Virus record (IMG/VR): IMGVR_UViG_3300049216_000614
Coordinates: 1-44,637 of that record
Direction: 5' to 3' (one strand)
DNA from: a virus
DNA length: 44,637 nt
Shown in pieces: positions 29,827 to 39,011 of this stretch. Both the position numbers and the translations under genes were made by a program. Numbering within the stretch: the first letter of the stretch is position 1; every line of letters starts with the position of its first letter. The notes under the pieces were generated by a model. That model saw only the letters and a program-made list of their open reading frames with translations. It did no database searches and was not told the DNA's origin.

Positions 29827-30591
29827 ATGAACAGCCTGTCATTCACCTATCGAAATAAGCCAAAGCAATACCGCGCGCCGGCAAACTGGAACGAGCTCAA
29901 CCCGGTGCAGCTCATCCGGTGGGCCGCGGTAGCTTTCGGCGACTTCGATAATGATGACAAGCTGCGCCTGGCGGTGTATATCATGTACAATATCGAGTAC
30001 CGCATCTATCTCCACCTGCAGGATCACTTCAAGGTCCAGCTATTTCCGAAGATCGAGTTTCTTTTTAAGCAGTGCCAGGTCAACAAATGGCTCATTAAGC
30101 GGCTGCGCATGGGTTTCCGGTATTATTACGGGCCTGCAGATAAGCTGACCAACCTTACCGCCAACGAATTTTTCAATTATACCGAGGTTTTGTACCAGGC
30201 CTGGACAAAAACCAAGGCGGACAAGCATTTGAACGCCTTATGCGGGATATTATACCGGCAGAAACGCGAATCGGAGGTTTTTGATGATATCCGGGCGCCA
30301 TTGACTGACGCCGGCATCGGCAAACGGGCCAAACGCTTCGAAAAAGTGCATCCCAACATCAAACACGCCATTTTATTAAATTATGAGGGCTGCCGGCACT
30401 ATATCATCACCAATAACCCGGACATTTTTAACTCAAAAGGCAAGATCAAACGGAATAAAACACCGCAGGACCTGGTATTGAGCCTGTCAGACGGGCCGTT
30501 CGGCAATTATGAAGCCACCAAAAACGCCAATTTATTCAAGTTTTTAATGCATATCAACCGCGTAATTGACGAAAGGGAACCTGCCAAATGA
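29827..30591 (+). CDS. Hypothetical late protein, possible tail assembly protein
   Basis: The product is 254 residues: an N-terminal helical domain with many aromatic and basic residues ('LNPVQLIRWAAVAFGDFDNDDKLRLAVYIMYNIEYRIYLHL') and a second half with 'KHLNALCGILYRQKRESEVFDDIRAPLTDAGIGKRAKRFEKV' and 'LFKFLMHINRVIDE'. It reads like the helical proteins near tail tube genes that act in assembly, but no family is clear. It overlaps the next gene by ATGA. Confidence 0.55.
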   Translation: MNSLSFTYRNKPKQYRAPANWNELNPVQLIRWAAVAFGDFDNDDKLRLAVYIMYNIEYRIYLHLQDHFKVQLFPKIEFLFKQCQVNKWLIKRLRMGFRYYYGPADKLTNLTANEFFNYTEVLYQAWTKTKADKHLNALCGILYRQKRESEVFDDIRAPLTDAGIGKRAKRFEKVHPNIKHAILLNYEGCRHYIITNNPDIFNSKGKIKRNKTPQDLVLSLSDGPFGNYEATKNANLFKFLMHINRVIDEREPAK

Positions 30592-31109
30592 TCACTGAAC
30601 TCGATTATATTGCCTATTTTGAGAACCTGGCAACGCAAAGCAAGGATTTTAACCACGTTGCCGGCACGAAGGACGCGTTTTTCTATATCCCGGAGCCTTA
30701 TGACCTGGCCGAGATCGATAAGGCCATCAAACAAACCAAATCGGTGCCTTTTATGATGCTCGACGCCATGACCGGCGGAATGGGCGAATCCACGGCCCAC
30801 AATTACAGCGAAGGCATCAACGCGCAGATCACCATTTTAGATATGGCCACCGTTGGCGATGCTGTCAGCATCCGTGCGGTACGCGATAATTGCCTGGCCA
30901 TAGGTGTAAAGCTGTTAGGGCGACTGGCATACGACAGCCGCAAGCAGCTGCTTATTGAACCCGGCGCCCGGTTCAACTTCAACAATATTAAATTTGATCC
31001 CGTTGGGCCCATCGCGCAAAAGCACTACGGCATCACGTTTCGCTTCCTAATTACCTGTCCTTTCGGCTTTACGGTCGATTCGACAATTTGGCGGGACATT
31101 CCAGCATAA
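30588..31109 (+). CDS. Hypothetical tail/neck protein
   Basis: The 173-residue product has a helix-rich start ('ELDYIAYFENLATQSKDFNH'), a loop region and a beta part with 'GINAQITILDMATVGDAVSIRAVRDNCLAIGVKLLGRL' and 'KHYGITFRFLITCPFGFTVD'. The closing strand pattern resembles tail-completion proteins. The CCTGTCCTT string inside its end codes for TCPF and is not accepted as a promoter (see rejected). Function unknown beyond being in the tail block. Confidence 0.55.
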   Translation: MITELDYIAYFENLATQSKDFNHVAGTKDAFFYIPEPYDLAEIDKAIKQTKSVPFMMLDAMTGGMGESTAHNYSEGINAQITILDMATVGDAVSIRAVRDNCLAIGVKLLGRLAYDSRKQLLIEPGARFNFNNIKFDPVGPIAQKHYGITFRFLITCPFGFTVDSTIWRDIPA

Positions 31110-33269
31110 ATGATCACCGTTACCCAGGCACCAGGCGCAGTTTCTTTTAGTCGTAACCCGATGATCTACGGGCTGCAAACGGATAACCTGTACTCAGCGC
31201 CCGGCGCGGCATTTATCGGTTTACTGAATTTCCCTGATTACACGCTCAGCGGCGATAACGCTTATACATTCGCGCTGATCTATGGCGGCAATACCCTCGA
31301 GTTTATTGTTAACCCTGCCGATGATCCGGATAGCGGTTATAACCTGCCGCCGGTTGCCGGGGCAACTTACCAGCCCTGGTTAACCGCGGCCATGGCCAGG
31401 CTGCAAAGCAATTATTTTATCAACCGCGATTTCTCGCTCGATATTTACAACAATGCCGGCGTTTACAGCATTCGCTTTACTGCCAAAGCGGTAGGTGCGC
31501 AGTACGTGATCACTACCGACACGGCCAACCAAACTACCTTGTTTGGTAAGGCGGTCGCCGTGATCAACACGCTGCAGGCCGGCGTGGCCCAGGTGGTGCG
31601 TCCTAACTTCAAGATCATGATCGAGGTTTGGATGTGGCTGCCTGATGGCAGCGACGCTGAGCGCCTTAGCCAGGCTTTCCCGGATGTGGAGGATGACGGT
31701 ACCTGTATCTATGATATTTCCGGGACGATCAGCGATGGCCTGGCAGCTTATGGCTTCGACCGGCCGAACCTGGCGCTGCCCGATTCGGAAGTACTTACCA
31801 ATTCATCGCGTAAATATTACCTGCAGATAGCGGAAGTGTTCGGTGAACCGCAGGTGATCCGGGCAGTTACAGCCACCCCGACGCAAACAGCCATTTACGG
31901 CGGTTTCAGCAAGCGGATGATGCAGGAGCTGCTCTTCCCTGATTTCTTTTCCGCAAACCCGCTCCAGCGCTTTCTCGACCAGGAACTATCGAATAAAACC
32001 ACGCACATCACCCAGCCGGAGTTTTTAACCTTTTGCCAGTTCTTACCAGGGCCTGTGGTGCTGAATATGCAGGTAACCGTGAATTATTCTACCGGTAACC
32101 CGATCGTGATGAACAATGTTTATCAATACCCGGCCGTGGCGCAGTACACTAAAATATGTTTCCCGGTCGGCTATGGCGCCTTACTGCTCAGCCTGCAGGA
32201 TGAAACGCGCACCGTAGTTTCATGGAGCTGCGTATTGGTTAACGGCACGAATACAGCGGTCAGCGAAACTAAAACCTATGTCCTGGATTATACCTACCGC
32301 CCTTATGGCCGTTACCTGCTGTATCAAAACAGCTTTGGCGGCTATATCAGCAACTTTGTCTATGGCAAGTCGAGCCGCGAATATGATCTCACCTATAAAT
32401 CATCCGAAATAACGCCTACGGGTGGCTTTAACCTGATCGATGGCGAAGTATTGAACTTTGATAACGAGTCCACTGATAAGCTTACCGTGGTAACCGGTTT
32501 TATGCCACGCCGCGCGCTGCTGATCTACCGGGACTTCATTTTAAGCGTCGATAAATTCCTGATCGATAACGGCAAGGCGCTGCCGATCGGGATATTGAGC
32601 GATTCCATCAAAGAATTTAAGGACGGCGATAATTTATACTCGCAATCCTTTGATATCACCTTCCAATGGTCGGAAGAGATGTACACCTATAACCCGGAAG
32701 AGGTTGAGCCATTTAGCCCGGCCGACGTAGGTAATTATTCACCCCCTAATAACGGTCCTGATATGCCCGAAAACTTTGACGACAGGTATTACCTGAAGAC
32801 TTTAACCTACAGCGCGGTGCAGATTGATAATTTGCTGGCCACAGAAACCGCTGCGCGTGTCGCCGGTGATACCAACCTGCAAACGCAGATCAACGCCATC
32901 AACGTGGCGCTTGCCGGCAAAATGGATGCTGATGCCAATTTTAACGCCCTGTATTTCACCAAAGCTGAAGTATTGGCTTTCTTTGGCAGCGGAGCGCCGG
33001 TGGTAAAAGCTATCGGCGTACAGAACCCGATCGTGATATCCGATTATCAAACGGCCTATCCAAATTTTGGTAATTACCCGAATATCATGATCCTGGAAAA
33101 CATCACGGACGGAGAGGGCAATATCATCGCTTATAAGAACCGTACCGACCTCGAGCCGCAGCTTAACCTCGATGAGGATATGAACGTCGACAGCATTACA
33201 ATCGACTCACCTGCAGACGGCAGCGGCAATACCATGTCACCATTCACCATCATTATAAAAGCATCATGA
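31110..33269 (+). CDS. Large tail or baseplate protein
   Basis: The product is 719 residues, mostly beta-rich ('LNFPDYTLSGDNAYTFALIYGGNTLEFIVNP' and similar), with a helical, coiled segment near the C terminus ('DDRYYLKTLTYSAVQIDNLLATETAARVAGDTNLQTQINAINVALAGKMDADANFNALYFTKAEV') of the kind that trimerises tail fibers and baseplate proteins, then a final beta tip. It overlaps the next gene, a fiber with an esterase domain, by ATGA. It is probably a baseplate or fiber-base protein that carries that fiber. Confidence 0.6.
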   Translation: MITVTQAPGAVSFSRNPMIYGLQTDNLYSAPGAAFIGLLNFPDYTLSGDNAYTFALIYGGNTLEFIVNPADDPDSGYNLPPVAGATYQPWLTAAMARLQSNYFINRDFSLDIYNNAGVYSIRFTAKAVGAQYVITTDTANQTTLFGKAVAVINTLQAGVAQVVRPNFKIMIEVWMWLPDGSDAERLSQAFPDVEDDGTCIYDISGTISDGLAAYGFDRPNLALPDSEVLTNSSRKYYLQIAEVFGEPQVIRAVTATPTQTAIYGGFSKRMMQELLFPDFFSANPLQRFLDQELSNKTTHITQPEFLTFCQFLPGPVVLNMQVTVNYSTGNPIVMNNVYQYPAVAQYTKICFPVGYGALLLSLQDETRTVVSWSCVLVNGTNTAVSETKTYVLDYTYRPYGRYLLYQNSFGGYISNFVYGKSSREYDLTYKSSEITPTGGFNLIDGEVLNFDNESTDKLTVVTGFMPRRALLIYRDFILSVDKFLIDNGKALPIGILSDSIKEFKDGDNLYSQSFDITFQWSEEMYTYNPEEVEPFSPADVGNYSPPNNGPDMPENFDDRYYLKTLTYSAVQIDNLLATETAARVAGDTNLQTQINAINVALAGKMDADANFNALYFTKAEVLAFFGSGAPVVKAIGVQNPIVISDYQTAYPNFGNYPNIMILENITDGEGNIIAYKNRTDLEPQLNLDEDMNVDSITIDSPADGSGNTMSPFTIIIKAS

Positions 33270-35839
33270 AAAAACTACTGATCTTATTTATTCTTATTTT
33301 TTGCAGTATTATCTCTTTCGCGCAAAGCGATCCTGCCCCTTCAGGCGGTAATTTCGGCTCATTATCAGGCTATGGCCGGGTTGCCAGTGGCGACACTATT
33401 AAGAGCATTTACATTACCGGTTACGGATGGCTTGATCTTGCCGGATTAAGACATACTGTGCCTTACAGCAACTGGTCGCAAAACGTAAACGGCACCGGGC
33501 ACACTGAATCCCTTAGCTACCTGGTTATCGGTGGAACTACATCAGCCAATATCAATTTGCAGTCGATCAGCGGAACGCCGGGTGTGCCTTTAAACGGTAT
33601 TAATCTTTACGATAAAGGCGGATTTAGCTTTATTGGGAGCGACAGTTTAATAAGGACGTTTGCTGATCACAATACCGGTAACAGGCAGTATTTCTGGCCG
33701 GACGTTAGCGATACCGTAGCGATGCGGAGTTGGGTGCGTGCGCTTTTAAGCGGTTATGTAACCACCACCGGAGGCGCGCTTACAGGTCCGCTCAACATGG
33801 GTTCGTACCCTCTAAATTTCAATGCCGGTGCTATATCGACAGGTTCTGCAAGTTGGATTTTTCATGCATCGTTACGTGACGGCATATTTTTCACAGATGA
33901 TATGGGAAATAACATCATGACGCTTGACGGTAACGTTTCAGGCGCGGATCAACCGGGCGTAGCTCTTTTTCAGCCGTTGGAACTGACTAATACTCCCGTT
34001 GTGCCGCAACCTGCTTTTCATTTTTTAGTGAGGGATGATGCGACCTCTGCCCATGGCACCGTCGCTCAAATATCGCGGGATAGTACGATCGCTCTTTTGA
34101 AAATCGATAGCATAGCGATAGCCAAAGCGGATAGTATCCAAGCGTTAACCACCCTCCAAACGGTGACCGGCAACGGATCAATAACCACCAAACCGGTAAT
34201 AGCGACTGATCACGTAGCGGCTGGCGACAGCACCAGGGCTCCCGTTTTTATCGCTGATGGCAGCTCGATATCACTGGCGTTGGGCCGTGGATTGGTTGAA
34301 ACCTACGCGCAGGCCTTTCCTAACATTGTTGGCGGTAATTTTGGAATGGAAGTTTATAATATGTCGGTATCAGGCCGGTATTTTCAGAAAAACAGCACCG
34401 GTGACGGATCCATAGTCGACCAGGAGGCATTAGTGCCAAATTATACACCCGGTAGTATACTTTTAGCCGAAAGTGTTAACGACCCGGTGCAGGACAGTAC
34501 ATTGCGCAACGCTTCCACCTTTCAGAGCCAGGGCATCGCGTTTGTCAATTACCTGGTAACTACAAAAGGCTGGCCTGCCAGTCATATCATCATATCGCCG
34601 ACCTTGGGTTATACCAATTACACCGGCAACGCTAACCATGGTTACATTCCTTACCGGATCAATCAATACACCGCAGCTGCTAATGCTATCGCCAGCGCGA
34701 CCGGATGTTTGGCATACGTAGGCTATACTGCCGGCAAGCCGACCGCCTCCACAGACATGGTTTCGGACAGCTTGCACTTTAATGTATCGGGCAACGCGAG
34801 GAACGCAGCCAACCTTACTGCCTTTTTAACGGGTTATTTTTCGGTGAATACTATCAATCCCAAGTCAAATGTCTATGGAAATCAAACGGTTTTGGGAAAT
34901 CAAAAGGTTTATGGCACGGGAACTTTTGGAACCATTAATGCGATCAATGGTAATACTTTCGGCCCATCTACATTTAACGGCCCGATCATGGCTACCTACA
35001 GGCCCGGCGTTGCGGATAATTATAACATTATTTTAGGCAGTACTTCATCCTCGTCCGCTGTGACTTCCGGGACAACAAAAAGCGGAGATATCGAGGCTTA
35101 CGATTATACCAATAACCTATATGGGCTGATGGATTATGTTAGCCAATCTACCACAAATACCTTAACAATTGGCCAGGGTAATGGTACCTATTCTCCCACA
35201 TCACTTAGGTTTTATGTGGGTTCGGCTGTGCAAACGAACGGAGCTGACATGTTCCATCTTTTCGCTTCAGGCGGTAAGGCTATGGGATTATCAAGTGTAA
35301 GCGGTAGTTTAACCGATCCGGGTGCAGGTAATTTTTCCATACAGGATAATGCGTATCCTACCTCTGATAATTTTTACACTTTGGGAGCCAGCGGTAAGCG
35401 CTGGTCTACCGTATACGGGGTGAATTATCAAATGGGAGGGACCGGTGTGCCTTTCTCACCAGGCTCGACATCTAATATTACTTTCGCATCTTTTAACGGG
35501 ATAGCAAAATTTAACGGATCAAGCGCTCCTACACAGGCAGTTTCTAACACCGATTTTCTGCCGCCGACGTCCCCGGTGATGAGCGCACCTACTATAAATG
35601 GTAAGATCACCGTTTCTACTTCAGCCAATAACGCTGCAGCGTTTGCAACACTGGCGGCCGGTACAGTGACAGTTTCCAATACTTCAGTCACAGCAAACAG
35701 CATTATTCTCATCCAGCATAAGACAAGCGGCGGTACAGTTGGAACCTATTCTTACTCAGTTACCCCGGGCACTTCATTTACGATCACCTCATCCAGCTCG
35801 ACAGATACTTCGGTGGTTGGCTATGTAATTATCAATTAA
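33266..35839 (+). CDS. Tail fiber/tailspike with SGNH esterase domain and signal peptide-like N terminus
   Basis: The product is 857 residues. The N terminus (MKKLLILFILIFCSIISFAQS) is a standard Bacteroidetes Sec signal, odd for a virion protein. Repeated beta structure with 'TTGGALTGPLNMGSYPLNFNA' (fiber motif) follows. Residues about 320-515 form a SGNH/GDSL hydrolase: 'VFIADGSSIS' as block I (catalytic Ser), 'LAESVND' as block III and 'SDSLHFNVSGN' as block V (Asp-x-x-His). Such domains remove acetyl groups from polysaccharides. The last 300 residues are Ser/Thr/Asn-rich shaft. Likely role: binding and deacetylating host capsule or O-antigen. Confidence 0.78.
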   Translation: MKKLLILFILIFCSIISFAQSDPAPSGGNFGSLSGYGRVASGDTIKSIYITGYGWLDLAGLRHTVPYSNWSQNVNGTGHTESLSYLVIGGTTSANINLQSISGTPGVPLNGINLYDKGGFSFIGSDSLIRTFADHNTGNRQYFWPDVSDTVAMRSWVRALLSGYVTTTGGALTGPLNMGSYPLNFNAGAISTGSASWIFHASLRDGIFFTDDMGNNIMTLDGNVSGADQPGVALFQPLELTNTPVVPQPAFHFLVRDDATSAHGTVAQISRDSTIALLKIDSIAIAKADSIQALTTLQTVTGNGSITTKPVIATDHVAAGDSTRAPVFIADGSSISLALGRGLVETYAQAFPNIVGGNFGMEVYNMSVSGRYFQKNSTGDGSIVDQEALVPNYTPGSILLAESVNDPVQDSTLRNASTFQSQGIAFVNYLVTTKGWPASHIIISPTLGYTNYTGNANHGYIPYRINQYTAAANAIASATGCLAYVGYTAGKPTASTDMVSDSLHFNVSGNARNAANLTAFLTGYFSVNTINPKSNVYGNQTVLGNQKVYGTGTFGTINAINGNTFGPSTFNGPIMATYRPGVADNYNIILGSTSSSSAVTSGTTKSGDIEAYDYTNNLYGLMDYVSQSTTNTLTIGQGNGTYSPTSLRFYVGSAVQTNGADMFHLFASGGKAMGLSSVSGSLTDPGAGNFSIQDNAYPTSDNFYTLGASGKRWSTVYGVNYQMGGTGVPFSPGSTSNITFASFNGIAKFNGSSAPTQAVSNTDFLPPTSPVMSAPTINGKITVSTSANNAAAFATLAAGTVTVSNTSVTANSIILIQHKTSGGTVGTYSYSVTPGTSFTITSSSSTDTSVVGYVIIN

Positions 35840-35869
35840 TACCCCGTAACCCCTAAAAAATAACATATC

Positions 35870-36412
35870 ATGCAAAAATTAAGTTTATTCCAGCGCTTTT
35901 TCAGCCCGACGCCAACATTCGAGCTGTACATGCAATTGCTTTTCGCGGTCATCGGCTACATCGCTTCCTTAGTAGAAAAAGCCGGTTATATCTCGCACCC
36001 GGTATTCCTGGTTGTTTCAGGTCTCTGCGCCGGCGCCATGGTGATCGCGCAGTTTGCTGTCGATCATTCTGCCGAGATCAAGGCGATGATCAGCGACCCG
36101 GCGTCCGCCATCGGTTTGATACCTGAAGTAAAAGAATTGGTGCTGCAGCTGATCTCCGCTTATAAAACACCGCCGCCGGTGGCCACGCTGCAGGCTGTGA
36201 TCACCGATGCCGGGAAAGTATTGCCGGACCTGAACAACGGCGGATACACACCGGTTGCCGATGTAAATACAGATCCTCCTGCAGGCGGAAGCGGTGTACC
36301 TGAAAAAGCCGCGCCGGTTGTGCAGGTTTTAGCAAATGACCTGCTAAGCAAACCCGCTTCCATTATTCCCGAAGGCGCCGCCATCATTAAGGATGTCGTT
36401 CAAAATTTATAG
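35870..36412 (+). CDS. Holin candidate or TM protein with extended tail
   Basis: The 180-residue product has two hydrophobic helices (about 20-36, LYMQLLFAVIGYIASLV, and 45-64, VFLVVSGLCAGAMVIAQFAV) and a C-terminal polar part with Pro/Ala-rich stretches. Two TM segments after a short cytoplasmic start fit a class II holin, though the 115-residue tail is long for that. It lies eight kb from the lysin, between fiber and tail genes. The alternative is a membrane protein that changes host surface. Confidence 0.5.
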   Translation: MQKLSLFQRFFSPTPTFELYMQLLFAVIGYIASLVEKAGYISHPVFLVVSGLCAGAMVIAQFAVDHSAEIKAMISDPASAIGLIPEVKELVLQLISAYKTPPPVATLQAVITDAGKVLPDLNNGGYTPVADVNTDPPAGGSGVPEKAAPVVQVLANDLLSKPASIIPEGAAIIKDVVQNL

Positions 36413-36419
36413 TTGAAGA

Positions 36420-38564
36420 ATGATCTCCCTGTATACATTAGACGGAACCGAGCTGCAGTTTAAAAGCGGCTCGGTTTGTACCATCAGCTGGGTAAGTACC
36501 GCGTTTAATGATTCGGGGGATTTTTCCGGCTCTTTTTCTTACCCGGTATCTTTAGCTTACAGCCCATCCAATAACCGGGCGCTCGGTATGGCCAACCGGC
36601 TCGAGAACCGGAGCGCGCGCCAGGATGTCCTGGTTAACGTGCGTATATTCGGCATCCACTGGAAACAAGTGACGCTGCGCTTTACCATCGACCTGGATAG
36701 CTACAGCGGTTTCCTTTTGATCGACAATGGCGCTTTCGCGCAGGTATTGACCACCTATAACCTGAACGAGATATTCATCAATTTCGACAGCAATAAAACT
36801 TTTGTTTCCTTTCAAAATACGCAGATCACCGGCAGCGCCGCGGCCACCGCGACCTACCTGGAGCAATCCCTGGCCGATAATACCGGCGCGTTCCCTGCTT
36901 ATTTTTTCCCGGTGCACAATAAGAACCTTTTTGGCAGCTTCCAGGATTCCGGGGGCGATCCATTGTACAATGATGATTACCAGGTAGTGAATCCATGGAC
37001 GTTCGGACAGGGCGTTGTGGGATCATCAGGAAATATAGGCGTTTTACAACCCTACGCGTTTTATACGCCGTTTTTCAGCCTGCATTACGTCGTTCGCCAG
37101 GTGCTGAATTACCTGGGCTATTCCGCGGCCGGTGATTTCTTTACTGACCCGATGTGGATGGATAAAGTGATCTATAACACCGGCTTTTTTGATATTAACC
37201 AAATGTTCGCTGCAGGCGGTTTAACGGTGCAGCTGGCCAAGCATTTGCCGCAGATCGCGCTGGCCGACTTTTTCAAAATGCTGCGTACAACGGTTAACCT
37301 GGCCATATACTTCGACGCGGACAGCGCGACCTGTACCATGAACATTGTCCGCAATATCCTGCAAACAAGGGAGCGTACCGATATCAGCGGTTGTGTCAAC
37401 CCCAATATCAGCATCAAGGCGCCTGCACCTTTAGGATTTGAACTGGTGCAGCCGGTCGATAGTTCGGATGCCAATTACGCCGTTTATACCTACGACAGAA
37501 GTTTGTATATCGGCAGCCAGGTAGGCCCGACCGCCGTAGATAATTATATCGGGACGCCATTTATGGCCAACGTTCCGAATTTGTCATCGCTCCCGGATAC
37601 TTACCTGTGGCGCGTTCCCTTCGTACAGCAGACGGGCAACGCTTATACGCCGCTGGCCAACGGCAGCGATGCCTATAACAACCCGGACAATATTCCATGC
37701 TACAATGCGAATTCTTTTTCCTTCAGGCTGTTAACCTACCGGGGGATGCAGAACGCTCCCAATGGGCAGCCCTATCCCTATGCTTCCAGTGATGACCTCA
37801 ACTCGGCAGGCGTTAGCGACTATGGCATGAGCCTGCAGCTGACCACTGATCCTAAAAGTATCGTGAATGTGTACAATTTCGCTTACTATAATTTCTTTTT
37901 GCGGAGCGAGCTGGTGGAACTGGACGTGTTTTTACCTATGCGCCTGTTACAGCAGATCACGCCGCTGGGTGTGCTGCAGTTCCGGACGCCGAGCCAAGCG
38001 ATCATCCCGGCCATGCTGAACGACATGACCTTCGAGGCCAGCCAAAACGAGGCGCGCCTCGAGGCTAAAATGCGGGTTTACCCGATCTATTGTGAAAAGG
38101 ATATCGATCAGCCGGCCACCAGCAATTACGTGGTTAGCCAGGTGATCAACCCGGGCAGCATCTTCGTGAAATTTACGCTGGTTTATGATGACGCGCATAG
38201 CATTTACACGTACAGCAAAGGGAAACGGGTATACACCTATATCGCGGTAATAGCTACCCTGAATTTTTATAGCGACGCTGCAGGCACCGTTCCAAGGAAT
38301 ATTACCGGTACCGGCCTCGCGGTTTTGATGAATTGGCAAACCATACGGGTGGTAGGCGTAGGCCCACAGGTGTATCAAAAATATTCCGGCGATGAGGTTC
38401 CTGATGGATCTGTTTACACCTGCCCGGATATCACCGAAGTCGTACAAAATAACGTGGCCACACAATGGTTCATCACCACTGATCCTGCGCTGATCGCGGG
38501 CCAGCCCATTCCTTATACCGTGATCGGTGACGCGAATGGCGGATATACAGGAGCGCCATCATAA
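36420..38564 (+). CDS. Large tail-associated protein
   Basis: The product is 714 residues and begins 'LYTLDGTELQFKSGSVCTISWVSTAFNDSGDFSGSFSYPVSLAYSPSNNRALGMANRLENR', a pattern I know from large structural proteins of Bacteroidetes phages, where an N-terminal beta domain with 'F.d.G.fs.sfs.P' is common. The long middle is beta-rich. It may be a baseplate hub or distal tail protein. The sequence alone does not settle which. Confidence 0.55.
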   Translation: MISLYTLDGTELQFKSGSVCTISWVSTAFNDSGDFSGSFSYPVSLAYSPSNNRALGMANRLENRSARQDVLVNVRIFGIHWKQVTLRFTIDLDSYSGFLLIDNGAFAQVLTTYNLNEIFINFDSNKTFVSFQNTQITGSAAATATYLEQSLADNTGAFPAYFFPVHNKNLFGSFQDSGGDPLYNDDYQVVNPWTFGQGVVGSSGNIGVLQPYAFYTPFFSLHYVVRQVLNYLGYSAAGDFFTDPMWMDKVIYNTGFFDINQMFAAGGLTVQLAKHLPQIALADFFKMLRTTVNLAIYFDADSATCTMNIVRNILQTRERTDISGCVNPNISIKAPAPLGFELVQPVDSSDANYAVYTYDRSLYIGSQVGPTAVDNYIGTPFMANVPNLSSLPDTYLWRVPFVQQTGNAYTPLANGSDAYNNPDNIPCYNANSFSFRLLTYRGMQNAPNGQPYPYASSDDLNSAGVSDYGMSLQLTTDPKSIVNVYNFAYYNFFLRSELVELDVFLPMRLLQQITPLGVLQFRTPSQAIIPAMLNDMTFEASQNEARLEAKMRVYPIYCEKDIDQPATSNYVVSQVINPGSIFVKFTLVYDDAHSIYTYSKGKRVYTYIAVIATLNFYSDAAGTVPRNITGTGLAVLMNWQTIRVVGVGPQVYQKYSGDEVPDGSVYTCPDITEVVQNNVATQWFITTDPALIAGQPIPYTVIGDANGGYTGAPS

Positions 38565-38566
38565 CC

Positions 38567-39010
38567 ATGGAAACGCGGGAAAAAGATATAACGCAAGTGG
38601 TTACCGGCTGGGCCGAGGTGGTGATCGACCGTTTCCGGGAAGGCCTCGACCGGTATGAGATCGGCAAGCTGGACGGCGACCTGTGGCGGAGTTTTGCCTA
38701 TGAGCTGGTCGCGTCCGGCGGTAATGTGCAGGAGGTGATCTTTAAATTCAAAGCTTATGGCCGCTTCGTGGATATGGGCGTCGGCCGCGGCGTTCCGATC
38801 GGCGCGAAAGGATCCACGGCTTACGAAAAATCGAGGAATGAGAACGGCCAGCTTAAACGCTACGGCCGCAAAGCAAAGCCATGGTACAGTAAAACCAAAA
38901 CCCGGGAGGTGGCCATCCTCCGCCAAATACTGATCCAGGATTATGGCATCAACAGCCTCGCCATGATGGAGAGCGCTTTTAACAGAACGGAAATTGTAAA
39001 TATCAATTAA
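38567..39010 (+). CDS. Hypothetical tail completion protein
   Basis: The product is 147 residues and basic. The centre 'FKFKAYGRFVDMGVGRGVPIG' and 'NGQLKRYGRKAKPWYSKT' resembles small tail-completion (gp10-like) proteins that carry 'G.FvD.G...' turns near head-tail joints. It sits one base before the tape measure gene. The role is inferred from this weak likeness and place. Confidence 0.5.
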   Translation: METREKDITQVVTGWAEVVIDRFREGLDRYEIGKLDGDLWRSFAYELVASGGNVQEVIFKFKAYGRFVDMGVGRGVPIGAKGSTAYEKSRNENGQLKRYGRKAKPWYSKTKTREVAILRQILIQDYGINSLAMMESAFNRTEIVNIN

Positions 39011-39011
39011 G

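Noticed and set aside
31054-31090. A seventh CCTGTCCTT inside the gene at 30588, before the gene at 31110.
   Set aside because: At the fixed 21-base distance there is no A at position 2 of the -7 element, and the bases are constrained by coding (TCPF). It may be chance.
15017-35839. Diversity-generating retroelement targeting the adhesion or fiber genes.
   Set aside because: No reverse transcriptase gene and no template/variable repeat pair was seen anywhere in the window.
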